This document shows positions 16,468 through 25,691 of a stretch of 64,000 nucleotides of DNA, piece by piece. The first letter of the stretch is position 1; every line of letters starts with the position of its first letter. A program made the position numbers and the translations under genes. The stretch is from Ardenticatenaceae bacterium. GTDB taxonomy: Bacteria; Chloroflexota; Anaerolineae; Promineifilales; Promineifilaceae. The notes beneath the pieces are model-generated. The model did not search any database. It saw only the letters and a list, made by a program, of their open reading frames with translations, and was not told the DNA's origin. The stretch spans positions 1-64,000 of the forward strand of contig JACKBN010000006.1 of NCBI GenBank assembly GCA_020634565.1, in the 5' to 3' direction.

Positions 16468-17094
16468 CCCGCACATCTAGCCTGCCGCCGCGATTTTCCA
16501 AGGGCGGTTACCCGCTGAAGGTGAAAAACGTGTAGCCTAACAGTGTTTACGCTACAAATCAACAGGCGGAAGCCTGTTTGCAACCAGTTGGTGAACCAAA
16601 TGAACCAATTCAGGCCTCGATCAACACGGTTGGTGAGCTGAAAGGGCTTAAAACGGCTTAGATGCAGGTTTTTGGTGAGCAAATGGGTGGTGTGGGAGGG
16701 TAAACGGCCGTATTTGGTCAGCCAATACCGCTTCTTTACCCCTATTTGGGTCTGTTTGGGGAGCCAAAAGACCCATAATTAACCTGTTTGGGTACAGTTG
16801 GTGAGCTGAAAGGTCGTAAGCTGACCTCGATCGGCTGTGTTGGTTCACCAACTGGTCGTTTATCAACCCAAAGTACTGCCCGCATACACAAGTCAGTTAA
16901 CCCTGACGCCTCTTTTCTTTTCCTGTTTTGGTTCATTTTTGCTGTTGTGAAAGTTAAGCTTTTGAAGATTTGGCTGAGAATCTTGCCTGCCATATTTGAT
17001 TCTCTAGCCAAATTTTTTATACTATCCGGCAAGGTCGCTGGGTGTCGCTTTTGTGCCTACATTACACGCCCAAACAGTTTGAGGAGCGTGCTTT
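16468..17094. repeat. repeat-rich intergenic region with 17-bp inverted repeat
   Basis: ACCAGTTGGTGAACCAA at 16583-16599 recurs as its exact reverse complement at 16840-16856. TTGGTGAGCTGAAAGG appears at about 16632 and 16799. Fragments built on TTGGTGA, GAGCCAA and GGTTCAC fill the space between. A hairpin AACAGGC / GCCTGTT lies at about 16561-16578 and one ACGGCCGT at 16704. No ORF here looks real. It might be a nest of small mobile palindromes. Confidence 0.6.
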
Positions 17095-17430
17095 ATGCCA
17101 TCGCGGAGAGGGTTTCTCTTTTGTTTGTTGTGTTCGCTTGTCCTTTTGTCCCTAAGTTTATATCTCTTTACTCTTTGGTCTGGCACAGACCTTTGGGCAA
17201 TTGCTGTTATCTTGTTTTTGCTTGCTGGTATTTTGGGGTTAAAGGCGCTGGGCCAGCTTAGACAGGGAATATGTCCAGATTGTGGACGTCTTTTTCCTCA
17301 ATATACACTCTTCTCTGGTTTCAGAAAGTATCAATTCTGGCATCGAAACAAGATCCGCGTTACCCGCCTGATTTGCCTGAACTGTGGGTGTGAGCTGCGG
17401 CGAAGCGAGAAAAAGATACCGCGCTGGTAA
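17095..17430 (+). CDS. small membrane protein with C-terminal zinc ribbon
   Basis: 111 residues: two hydrophobic helices (about 7-27 and 32-50), then CPDCG (about 60-64) and CLNCG (about 98-102), which would bind one zinc, and a basic tail. GAGGAGCG lies 9-16 bases before the ATG and fixes the start. It is a single gene in a repeat-rich region, and I do not recognise the family. Confidence 0.6.
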   Translation: MPSRRGFLFCLLCSLVLLSLSLYLFTLWSGTDLWAIAVILFLLAGILGLKALGQLRQGICPDCGRLFPQYTLFSGFRKYQFWHRNKIRVTRLICLNCGCELRRSEKKIPRW

Positions 17431-17448
17431 GCTTGACTTCATGCGCTT

Positions 17449-17635
17449 TGGATCGGATTGTGATCGATTGCGGGCTAGAATTACTGTCAATTGTTGAAAC
17501 GGCCGTAAATCTGGAGCAATCATGAGCGAAGACGATCTGAATAAAGGTGTAGGTAAGCCGCTGATTATGGCAGGGCTGGAGGATATGAGTGTGCAGTTAG
17601 TTCGTGTGATACCAGAGTTGATATGCGGAATATGA
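17449..17635 (+). pseudogene. broken duplicate of the 5' end and upstream region of the gene at 24864
   Basis: The sequence from about 17449 to 17590 closely matches 24801-24930, including the upstream GGATCGGA, TGTGATCGATTGC, GGCTAGAATT and TGGAGCAATC, and the first codons (MSEDDLNKGVGKPLI, ATG 17522). After about 22 codons the similarity fades and the frame ends with TGA at 17635, giving a 37-residue peptide. The shared TAGAAT suggests that a -10 element was copied too. It sits just downstream of the 3' end of the TPR gene. Confidence 0.8.
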
Positions 17636-17653
17636 GGAGATACACAGAGTCAG

Positions 17654-19255
17654 TTACAAAATCGTTGCTAGAGTTGGTGGATTTTGGAGGGAACGGCCGT
17701 CTAGCCAGGCTTCAGCTCCAATTTCATTTATGATGGCTGAACCCTCTTCCCAAAACTGAGCTTGATGGAGGCCTGAGGATAAAAGAGCAAGCCGCAACAG
17801 ACAAATACCCTCATCTAATCGTTGGGAGTGACGTCGAGCCAGCGCCAAAGCCTGCTTCACCAAATTTGTAGCCTCTTGTAAAGGAGTAAGTCTGGCGCGG
17901 CAGCGCAAAATTAGGACCTGAATAGATGGTGATTCAATGTTCTGAATGAGGTTTTCGGCTTGGGCAACGGCCGTTATGGCTTCTTCACGCCTTCCCAATC
18001 CATCTAAACAACAACTCAGATGCGCATAGGTTTGCGCTAATTGCTGCAACAATCCTAGTGTGTGTAAACGGTCTAAGGATTCTTCTAACAAGGGTAAAGC
18101 GGCTTCATAATCTCCCAAATAAAGCAAAGCCATCGCTCGATTACCATAAGCACGATTAATTTCAGCAGCATCGTCTGCCTCTTGCGCTAAGGCTAAATGA
18201 CGCTCTGTAAAAGACAAGGCTTGTACTAGCTTCCCCCGGGAAAAAGAAATAGCGCACAAATTACCCATTTCATTCATTATTCGCAAGCGGGCATGGAATG
18301 TTTCGGCCAATTGCAAACTGTCGCGGATGGCTGTTTCTGCCTCGCCTAGCCGGGCCATGCTCCAGTACACAATACCAAGATTGCCTCGTGTAGTAATGGC
18401 TTCATAGGTGTCACCCAACTCTGTGTAAATACCGATGGCTTTTTTCAGAGAGCTTACGGCCGTATCGTATTGGTCGGCGGCCCACAGCATCGTGGCCTGG
18501 TCGGTATAAAGAGTGGCCAGGAGCCGCTTGTCAACCTGGGAATAATTGGACAAGGTGGTGATAAGCATCTGGGCGCGTCGGGCTGCCTCTCCTGGAATAC
18601 CATCGTAGCGCATAAACACCATGCGCCTCAATAAAAGATGTCCAGATGCTTCCAGATGTGACAGTTGGGGGGCCTCAATTGCATTTTCTGTTAACTGTGC
18701 TTCGCCGTGTGCCAGCAATTGGCGAGCCTCATCGTTGCGACCCAAACGATTTAGAGCGTAAATACCTCGGCTGGTTGCTGCTGCCCAAGCTGTAACTTCT
18801 CCGCTTTTCCAAGCGATATTGGCGGCGTTATGACTGGTTTGAACAGCCGTTTCCAATCGTCCCGTTCTAAACTGAATTTCAGCCAAATAAGTCATTAACT
18901 CTGCTTGTTGCGCTATATGTTGATGAGCAGCCAAAACGGGGATAGCCTGTTGTAATTCTAACTCCCAGGCGTCCCACTCTCCCCAGCGCAGCGGCCACGG
19001 ATGCAGTGCTGTTAATAAATTAATGTAGGCAATGTGTAGGTTTGAGTGGGAACGGGCTCGACGGAGTAAAACGAGAAAGCTGTCGAAATGTTCTTTTAAC
19101 TGTAGAGACTCTGTTTGAGAACGGATGAACGACAGGGCTTGCGCCAACTGTCGTTGCAGCTGATTTTCATAAAAGTCTGTCCAGCTTTCCCGCTCAAACT
19201 GCCAGTTGGTAGACCTCCCCCTTGATTCTTCCCCCATCAACTTATCGTCGCCCAA
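17654..19255 (-). CDS. tetratricopeptide-repeat protein, probable sensor partner of the NB-ARC ATPase
   Basis: 533 residues, almost entirely paired helices of the TPR type. Examples are AQQAELMTYLAEIQFRTGRLETAVQ, YEAITTRGNLGIVYWSMARLGEAETA and AYGNRAMALLYLGDYEAALPLLEESL. It has no membrane segment. The start overlaps the end of the NB-ARC gene by 19 bp (ATG 19255, or ATG 19237 with no overlap beyond the stop), so the two are made together. In one-chain relatives the same TPR array is the C-terminal sensor of an NB-ARC protein. Here it is a separate chain. Confidence 0.8.
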   Translation of the reverse strand: MGDDKLMGEESRGRSTNWQFERESWTDFYENQLQRQLAQALSFIRSQTESLQLKEHFDSFLVLLRRARSHSNLHIAYINLLTALHPWPLRWGEWDAWELELQQAIPVLAAHQHIAQQAELMTYLAEIQFRTGRLETAVQTSHNAANIAWKSGEVTAWAAATSRGIYALNRLGRNDEARQLLAHGEAQLTENAIEAPQLSHLEASGHLLLRRMVFMRYDGIPGEAARRAQMLITTLSNYSQVDKRLLATLYTDQATMLWAADQYDTAVSSLKKAIGIYTELGDTYEAITTRGNLGIVYWSMARLGEAETAIRDSLQLAETFHARLRIMNEMGNLCAISFSRGKLVQALSFTERHLALAQEADDAAEINRAYGNRAMALLYLGDYEAALPLLEESLDRLHTLGLLQQLAQTYAHLSCCLDGLGRREEAITAVAQAENLIQNIESPSIQVLILRCRARLTPLQEATNLVKQALALARRHSQRLDEGICLLRLALLSSGLHQAQFWEEGSAIINEIGAEAWLDGRSLQNPPTLATIL

Positions 19256-20751
19256 TTTAGTAAAATTTCCGTCTGTAAAAACGTAATGGTTAAACGATGC
19301 AGGTTGTAAGTGGGTGACTGTGGTGACCCTGATACTTCAATTAAGGAATAATCTTGCAGCTGCCGCAGGGCGATTTCAAATTCATCTTCTGGTAACGGGC
19401 ACATCAGACGAAGCCATTCAATATTCTCACCATCAGCTGAAATAGAAAGCAGAGAGAGTAACAGCGCTTTGGCCGTCTCTGACAAGAGCTGCCAGGTACG
19501 GTGATAGATGTAAGTGAATAGCTTTTCACTTGATTGATAGCTCGCTTGTTGTAAACCCTGCAAGACATCTTGAAGCGGCAAATGTGCCAACTGCGCCGCC
19601 GTCAATTTTAAGGCCAACGGCACCCCGCCAATAAGTTGATGTAACTGTTGCATTGTGGGCTGAGCAATAGTCACCTTGCGCCCGCGTCTTTCTAATTCGC
19701 CTTCTATTAAAGCGCGGCTTTGCACCAGGGAAAGTGGGGGGACAGGGAGTTTCTGCACAAAAGAATAATGCCCAAGTGTATGCCGGCTTGTCAGTAAAAA
19801 GCGAGCAGACTGTTTCAAAATGCCCAATGCTGGTAACAGGAGTTTTACGTCAGCCAACGTTTCTAAATTATCAATAATAATCAGATAGAGGGCGGAGGCC
19901 AACGTCGGTTGCAAGCGATTTAATTTATCTTCTACTGCCAGCCCCGCTAATTCCGTCTGCCCCAATTGGCTAGCCAGGCGGGTGACAATATCTGCCAGAG
20001 AGTGGGCTGGGTCTGATATGGGTTGTAATTCACCCTGAGGGTTAAGCCATTCGTGGCGGGCGCTGACCCACAGGATGTCTGCCAATTCGGCAGCTTCGGC
20101 TAATTGCTCAGCAAAGGCTCTGGCCAGAGCAGTTTTGCCAATACCACCGAGCCCTTCGATACTTATGAAACTGGTATTGTTTTCTTTTTGGAACCAATCG
20201 GTTAGCTGTTGCAAGAGAGGTTGACTACCAAAAAGCTGATTGTAATCAGGTGGGGGGAGATGGCGGCGTAGTTGCTGTTTATGGATACGGCCGTGTGCTG
20301 CCATCTCTTCCCTCCGTACTAAATCAACCAGCATATCCAACCCCATTTGTACCCGCCGGTTAAATTGACGAGGCACGACGGCTGCTGCCTGCGCTAATTC
20401 CGCTACAGGTAGGCTCGCTAGAGAACAGTATCGATAGTACAAAGCACTCCACGCTTCTAATTCTGCATTGTTATGGGAAAAGTCGTTGGCAAGAACGGCC
20501 GTAATTTCTTGCCGTGTTTGTGGATTAGGATGGATGATTAACTGATTCTCAAATTGACGATATTGTTGCAAGCGATTTTGAATTAGCTCCGTAAGCCAAT
20601 CCTGCAAATGTATCTGCTGTTCGGTAGGTGATTGTCCTACCCGTTCCCGTAAAATATCTAACTCTAGTAATGCATGAGGAAAAGGCTGGACTTGCTGTCC
20701 AGCAGCCAAAGCTTGCTTTAACCTGGTGGCTGTAATTTCCGCAATTTCCAT
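19237..20751 (-). CDS. NB-ARC (STAND) ATPase
   Basis: About 504 residues from ATG 20751 (MEIAEITATRL); a longer reading to 20865 adds an unlikely 38 residues. The N-terminal 190 residues are helical and unrecognised, ending VPRQFNRRVQMGLDMLVDLVRREE. The NB-ARC core follows: P-loop GLGGIGKTALARAF, Walker B LYLIIIDNLE, sensor-1 ARFLLTSR, and GVPLALKL (the GxP motif). A winged-helix-like end closes it. STAND ATPases switch by ADP/ATP exchange and oligomerise when the sensor binds a trigger. No toxic effector domain is obvious, so the N-terminal helices may be the adaptor. The TPR partner follows immediately. Confidence 0.85.
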   Translation of the reverse strand: MEIAEITATRLKQALAAGQQVQPFPHALLELDILRERVGQSPTEQQIHLQDWLTELIQNRLQQYRQFENQLIIHPNPQTRQEITAVLANDFSHNNAELEAWSALYYRYCSLASLPVAELAQAAAVVPRQFNRRVQMGLDMLVDLVRREEMAAHGRIHKQQLRRHLPPPDYNQLFGSQPLLQQLTDWFQKENNTSFISIEGLGGIGKTALARAFAEQLAEAAELADILWVSARHEWLNPQGELQPISDPAHSLADIVTRLASQLGQTELAGLAVEDKLNRLQPTLASALYLIIIDNLETLADVKLLLPALGILKQSARFLLTSRHTLGHYSFVQKLPVPPLSLVQSRALIEGELERRGRKVTIAQPTMQQLHQLIGGVPLALKLTAAQLAHLPLQDVLQGLQQASYQSSEKLFTYIYHRTWQLLSETAKALLLSLLSISADGENIEWLRLMCPLPEDEFEIALRQLQDYSLIEVSGSPQSPTYNLHRLTITFLQTEILLNWATIS

Positions 20752-20908
20752 TACTTGAGTACTGGCTCCACTGATAAACGTGTCTGATTTTTGTCCGTTT
20801 TTAGTCCGAAAGCTGCAACAGGTTCTATAAGTGAGCAGTATACTGCCCCTGTGCTGTTTGGGCAATTTAGGATCAAATTAACGTTCCAGAATTGAGTAGA
20901 TTGATGCG

Positions 20909-20946
20909 AAAACTGCCCAAACGATTTGTGCTGGGCAGTTTTTTGC
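20909..20946. terminator. hairpin with T-run upstream of the beta-helix gene
   Basis: AAAACTGCCCA (20909-20919) pairs with TGGGCAGTTTT (20932-20942), followed by T. It sits in the spacer between two divergent genes, so it would act either as a terminator for readthrough or as a leader attenuator for the gene at 21008. A related TGCCC/GGGCA hairpin lies at about 20839-20866. Confidence 0.55.
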
Positions 20947-21007
20947 TGCCCATTTCAACTTGCCGTTTTCAGGAACGGCCGTGCCGTAATATTTACAGGA
21001 GAGTTCA

Positions 21008-23233
21008 ATGAGGAAAAAACTATTTATTGCTATTTTGTTTATCAGTGTTGGGCTAATTTTGGCCTTAATTGGGTTGATGAGTGGCTATTCTATAACACCT
21101 GTTTACGCCGCATCTTTCATCGTCAACAGCACAACCGATGCTGTAGATGCCAACCCCGGCGACGGTAATTGCACCACCAGCGGCGACGTTTGTACCCTAC
21201 GTGCGGCTATCCAGGAAGCCAATGCTCTGGCCGGAGATGATGTTATCACGCTACCTGCGGGAACCTACATAATTACAATTGCAGGTGCAGATGAAGATGA
21301 CGCTGCCACTGGCGATTTAGACATCACTGATAACCTTACCATCAATGGTGGAGGTTCTGACAGCACCATTGTTGATGGTAACCAATTGGATAGAGTATTT
21401 GATGTATTTAGCGCAACAACATTAGCCGGAATAACCATCCAAAATGGTGAGGTGAATGATCCTTCCATTTTTACTTGTGGTGGTGGCGGTATTCGTACAA
21501 ACAGCAGGCTAACCATTCAAGAAAGTGCTGTCGTTAACAATGCTACTGTATTAAGCACCGGCGGTGGGATGTGCATTGCAACTTTCAGCGATGTAATCAT
21601 CATGAACAGCAATATCAGTAACAACGATGCTAGAGGATGGTCAGGTGGGGGAATATCTTCAATTTTTCCTGCCAATATTAGCCTTGTTGGTAGTACAATA
21701 GCTAATAACAGTGGTTACTATGGTGGTGGTATTTATTCCAGTTCAGGTCCAACAGTACTCAGTATTGAAACGAGTCAAATCTTAAACAATACGGGAAGAG
21801 GTTATGGTGGGGGTGTTTACTTTCGCGCAAGTAATGTAGATGTTACCTCCCAGATAAATATTCTTGCTAGTACTTTTGAAGATAATCAAATTCCCGGAGA
21901 TGGCAACGGCAATGGGGCAGGTCTTGCAATTGATGGTCAGAATATCTCGGCCGCAATACAAGACACTATATTCCGCAATAATTCAAGTGGCGTATACAGC
22001 GGTGGAGGTATTGCCAATTGGTCTGACAATATAACTATCTCTCTGGTTGGGACGACATTTGATGGGAATACGGCAGTTAACAGCAACGGTGGTGCTTATT
22101 GGAGTGAAGCGGACAGCGTAACGCTTAATATCACGGATGGCACATTTACGGATAACAGCGCATCCCAATATGGCGGTGCAATCTACAGTAATAATTTTAC
22201 CGACACAATTGCTATAACCAATACCCTTTTTACCAATAATGCTGTTTCTGTAGATGATAGCAGCGGGGGAGCCATATATGTTGGGTCGCCAGTCGGCTAT
22301 CTTAGCTTAACTGGCAGTACGTTTCAGAATAATGAAGCTACGGGATTGCCCAGTTCTGGTGGTGGACTGACCTTTGCGTCTTATCAAGGAACAGCCGACA
22401 TCTCCAGCACTATCTTTACTGCTAACTCAGCGTGGCAAGGCGGTGGTTTTACCAATTATGCTGCGGCGGGAAACATCTATATTACCGATAGTCAATTGAC
22501 TAATAATTCAGCGACAGCCACTGGGGGCGGCATCAGTCATGCAGCCGGCTCCTCAACGCTTGACATAAAAAACAGCACTGTTTCGGGAAATACTGCGCGG
22601 GATGGTGCAGGGATTAATGCTCTTACTGATACTGTGCTTACCATCACAAACAGCACACTCAATAACAATCAAGCCACTGAAGCTGGTGGCGGCATTAGTT
22701 TTTCAAATGGCACAGTAACTCTTAATAATTCAACCATTGCAAATAATACAGCAGATAGTGATAACAATGGTTCAGGTGATGGTGGCGGCATTTTCTCTTC
22801 ATCTACAGGAACAATGACTGTCGCCAACAGTATTATTGCGTTGAATGTTGATAGTGGCGGGGAAGCACCCGATTGTATCGGCGCTTCGGGAACGCTCGTG
22901 TCATCCGGTTATAACCTGGTGGGGAAAGTAGATGGATGTAATTGGACGGCTGTTACCGGTGACCAAACAGGCACAAATGCCAACCCAATCGATCCGCTGC
23001 TGGATCCGCTGACAGGATCGCCCGCCTACTATCCCCTGGTGGCGAACAGTCCCGCAATTGATGCTGGAAATCCAGCTGCTCCTGGAAGTGGTTTTCCTGC
23101 TTGCGCTGCAACAGATCAACTGGGTACTAGCAGGCCAGTTGATGGCGATGGCGATGGCACGGCCATTTGTGACATTGGCGCATTTGAGTGGGCCGATTTG
23201 AGTTATGTTTATTTGCCATTGGTTATCAAATAA
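21008..23233 (+). CDS. secreted CSLREA-type parallel beta-helix protein
   Basis: 741 residues. An N-terminal signal anchor (about 5-35) is followed by a CSLREA-like start, CTLRAAIQEANAL (about 62-74), and then about 17 beta-helix coils rich in Asn, Thr, Ser and Gly (NNSGYYGGGIYSSSG, NNDARGWSGGGI types). At the end come NPIDPLLDPL...SPAIDAGNP, a Ca-like DGDGDG stretch, and the C-terminal YVYLPLVIK. This is probably a surface polysaccharide- or adhesion-related protein. The gene has no ACGGCCGT copy in 2.2 kb, unlike its neighbours, and a lower GC content by eye. ACAGGAGAG gives a good ribosome site. Confidence 0.85.
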   Translation: MRKKLFIAILFISVGLILALIGLMSGYSITPVYAASFIVNSTTDAVDANPGDGNCTTSGDVCTLRAAIQEANALAGDDVITLPAGTYIITIAGADEDDAATGDLDITDNLTINGGGSDSTIVDGNQLDRVFDVFSATTLAGITIQNGEVNDPSIFTCGGGGIRTNSRLTIQESAVVNNATVLSTGGGMCIATFSDVIIMNSNISNNDARGWSGGGISSIFPANISLVGSTIANNSGYYGGGIYSSSGPTVLSIETSQILNNTGRGYGGGVYFRASNVDVTSQINILASTFEDNQIPGDGNGNGAGLAIDGQNISAAIQDTIFRNNSSGVYSGGGIANWSDNITISLVGTTFDGNTAVNSNGGAYWSEADSVTLNITDGTFTDNSASQYGGAIYSNNFTDTIAITNTLFTNNAVSVDDSSGGAIYVGSPVGYLSLTGSTFQNNEATGLPSSGGGLTFASYQGTADISSTIFTANSAWQGGGFTNYAAAGNIYITDSQLTNNSATATGGGISHAAGSSTLDIKNSTVSGNTARDGAGINALTDTVLTITNSTLNNNQATEAGGGISFSNGTVTLNNSTIANNTADSDNNGSGDGGGIFSSSTGTMTVANSIIALNVDSGGEAPDCIGASGTLVSSGYNLVGKVDGCNWTAVTGDQTGTNANPIDPLLDPLTGSPAYYPLVANSPAIDAGNPAAPGSGFPACAATDQLGTSRPVDGDGDGTAICDIGAFEWADLSYVYLPLVIK

Positions 23234-23294
23234 GTAATGGAATTAGGAACGGCCGTTTGGACTAGAAACGGCCGTTCCCCCAAAGGAAAAGCAC

Positions 23295-24737
23295 ATGAAA
23301 AAGCAGATCATTCTATTCACAATAATGTTAACATTGCTAACGGCGGCTTGTGCGACGGCAAATAAGCCTGAGGAAATAGCGGCAACGGCCGTTCCTATCA
23401 GTACAGACATACCAATTCCGACAAATACGGCCGTACCCACAACCACGCCAACCGCAGAACCATCAGCAACGCCACTGCCCACCAACACGGCTACTCTGGA
23501 ACCAACGGCAACGGCAACAAGCACACCAACGGCGACACCTACACCACTCAGTCAAATAGCCTTTGCTTTTTACAATGGAGAAGCCAACGCCTACCAAATA
23601 GGCGTTATGAACGCCAATGGCTCAGAGCGCATCGATTTCCCCGAAGCCATCCGTAACTTGCCCGATGGTTATACACCAGAGTGGTTTGGTTATGGTGTGG
23701 ATTTCTCATGGTCGCCAGATGGCTCGCGAATCGTGTTTGGGTTTATGAACGATGGCATCACATCTCCCCGCGATCCGAATGGTGGCGATAAAAGTTTTCA
23801 ACTGGCTATAATGGATGCAGATGGTTCCAATCTCGTAGAGGTTCCTCTACGTGTCGCTTTCAACAGGTACCGCAGCGCACCTGTCTATACCTGGGCACCT
23901 GATGGGTCAAAATTGGCATTTGTTTCCGATTCCGATGATGAGCTTTATATCATCAATGCCGATGGAACCGATCTGTCGGTTGTTGAAAGCGTGGCCGACT
24001 TAAAATTGCAGGCTGATTATGATGGCTACAGCTCCGTATTTGCCCCATCCTGGTCTCCTGACGGTAATTACATCGCTTTTGTTTGGGACAGGAACGTAAA
24101 GTCCGTCAATCTAAATGATGAAACGATCACGACCATCATAAGGCCTACTCCACCTCCTACCACAGAGACGGTTAATGAATACTTGGTAGACCCTCGGCTC
24201 ACCTGGTCAACTGATGGAGAGTGGATTGTTAACTTACAATCCGGAGTTTTCCTTTTTCAACATATCCCTCCAGAAGAGGTCATCCAAATTTCTTCTCTGG
24301 TTGGACGCAATTGGGGTTGGTCGTCTGATGGCACGCTTTTGTACGGCCAGGTAACGGATTATGATGATGATAATTACCCCACCGAATCTCTTATCTTTAA
24401 CATGGCTGATATGTCGCTCATGAGTAACCCGGCACTGGGTTCTGGCGATTATCTTTACGGCTTTTCGCCGGACATGATGCAAATGGTGTTTTTATCAAAC
24501 CGAGATGGCAATTATGATATTTACGTTGCTGATGCTGATGGTTCTAACGTGAATCGGCTAACGTCTAGCGAATCTATTGAAAGGATTATCGGGTGGTCAC
24601 CCGATAGCACAAAAATCCTTTTCGCTTCGGACCAGAATGACAACAATGATTTGTATCTTGTAAATACTGATGGTTCTGTAGAAACGCAGTTGACAGATAC
24701 GGTCGTTACTGAATTTTTGGCTCAGTGGAAACCTTAA
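23295..24737 (+). CDS. lipoprotein with WD40-like (PD40) beta-propeller
   Basis: 480 residues. The lipobox LTAAC (Cys about 19) anchors it outside the membrane. A Thr/Pro/Ala linker (about 25-90) spaces it from the wall. A propeller follows with repeated WSPDGSRIVF, WAPDGSKLAFVS, WSPDGNYIAFV, FSPDMMQMVFLSNRDGNYDIYVADADGSN and WSPDSTKILFASDQ units, as in TolB-like PD40 domains. It is a probable extracellular binding protein. It lies 60 bp behind the beta-helix gene with two ACGGCCGT in the gap, and AAAGGAAAAG precedes the ATG. Confidence 0.88.
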   Translation: MKKQIILFTIMLTLLTAACATANKPEEIAATAVPISTDIPIPTNTAVPTTTPTAEPSATPLPTNTATLEPTATATSTPTATPTPLSQIAFAFYNGEANAYQIGVMNANGSERIDFPEAIRNLPDGYTPEWFGYGVDFSWSPDGSRIVFGFMNDGITSPRDPNGGDKSFQLAIMDADGSNLVEVPLRVAFNRYRSAPVYTWAPDGSKLAFVSDSDDELYIINADGTDLSVVESVADLKLQADYDGYSSVFAPSWSPDGNYIAFVWDRNVKSVNLNDETITTIIRPTPPPTTETVNEYLVDPRLTWSTDGEWIVNLQSGVFLFQHIPPEEVIQISSLVGRNWGWSSDGTLLYGQVTDYDDDNYPTESLIFNMADMSLMSNPALGSGDYLYGFSPDMMQMVFLSNRDGNYDIYVADADGSNVNRLTSSESIERIIGWSPDSTKILFASDQNDNNDLYLVNTDGSVETQLTDTVVTEFLAQWKP

Positions 24738-24863
24738 ATTAGCAGACTCAGGGTGATGGCTATTTTGCACAACGGCCGTGTCTTATTCCCTCAATTGTCT
24801 CGGATCGGAATGTGATCGATTGCTGGCTAGAATTGTGGAAAAATTGGTGAAGCTGGAGCAATC

Positions 24864-25643
24864 ATGAGCGAAGACGATCTGAATAAAGGTGTGGGCAAGC
24901 CGCTGATTGTGGCGGGGTTGGGGGATGTGCGGGACCAATTGGACCGCTGTTTTCTGCCGCTGGGGTTGGAACTGGATTCACTATTTGCTGGGCGGAAGTA
25001 TGTGGGGGAGGTGTACGGCCGTTCCACCACCATCACCATTGCCCTGCGCACCCGCAACAAATACGTCACCAGCGACATCAGCTATCGCAAATTTACCGGG
25101 CTGTGGATGGACATCTCTGTAGAAACACCCGTCATGAGCCGCCTGATGATGGCCCAGCCGCGTGGCTGGGCGCGCCGTTTTTCGGCGTTTGTGCAGCGCT
25201 GGCGGGGACAACGCCCTGTGGAAAATGCGCCCAATCTGGTGGAAAACTTTATCGCCTTTGCCCACGATCCTGCCTGGGGCGAGATGTTTTTGGCGGATAC
25301 GGCCGTTCAATCCCACCTCATCCTGCTTATGAACAATCCCACACTGCCGCCGGGAGCGGCCGTTTACCTTACGCCTAATAAGTGGATGTGGACCACGCCC
25401 GCTATGCCTAGCGACTTCACCCCGGAAGCCGCCCAGCAGTGGGTGTATGCCCTGGGCCATCTGGCGGCCGCTGCCGAACAATCACCACCAATGACGGCCG
25501 TTCAGCCGAGTTGGTTAGAACGGCAAAATCCAACCGTGGCGGCGTTTTTGATTGCGGCCGTTTTTCTGTTTGGCATCCCCGCTTTGCTTTTTATGTGCTG
25601 TATGCTACCTGCCTTGATTGTGGTTTTGACCAACGTCAAATAA
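24864..25643 (+). CDS. uncharacterised C-terminally anchored membrane protein
   Basis: 259 residues. The soluble part (about 1-225) is followed by one strongly hydrophobic helix (about 226-255: AAFLIAAVFLFGIPALLFMCCMLPALIVV), so it is tail-anchored. The middle has YLTPNKWMWTTPAM and GLWMDISVETPVMSRL, for which I know no family. TGGAGCAATC is the ribosome site. A copy of its 5' region exists at 17449-17635. The -10-like TAGAAT at 24828-24833 is conserved in both copies. A hairpin follows at 25648. Confidence 0.6.
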   Translation: MSEDDLNKGVGKPLIVAGLGDVRDQLDRCFLPLGLELDSLFAGRKYVGEVYGRSTTITIALRTRNKYVTSDISYRKFTGLWMDISVETPVMSRLMMAQPRGWARRFSAFVQRWRGQRPVENAPNLVENFIAFAHDPAWGEMFLADTAVQSHLILLMNNPTLPPGAAVYLTPNKWMWTTPAMPSDFTPEAAQQWVYALGHLAAAAEQSPPMTAVQPSWLERQNPTVAAFLIAAVFLFGIPALLFMCCMLPALIVVLTNVK

Positions 25644-25647
25644 AAAG

Positions 25648-25681
25648 AATCCCTGGCAGCCGTGGTTTGCCGCCAGGGATT
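25648..25681. terminator. hairpin between convergent genes
   Basis: AATCCCTGGC (25648-25657) pairs perfectly with GCCAGGGATT (25672-25681) around a 14-base loop. No long T-run, so termination strength is uncertain. Confidence 0.65.
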
Positions 25682-25691
25682 TGCATGACAC

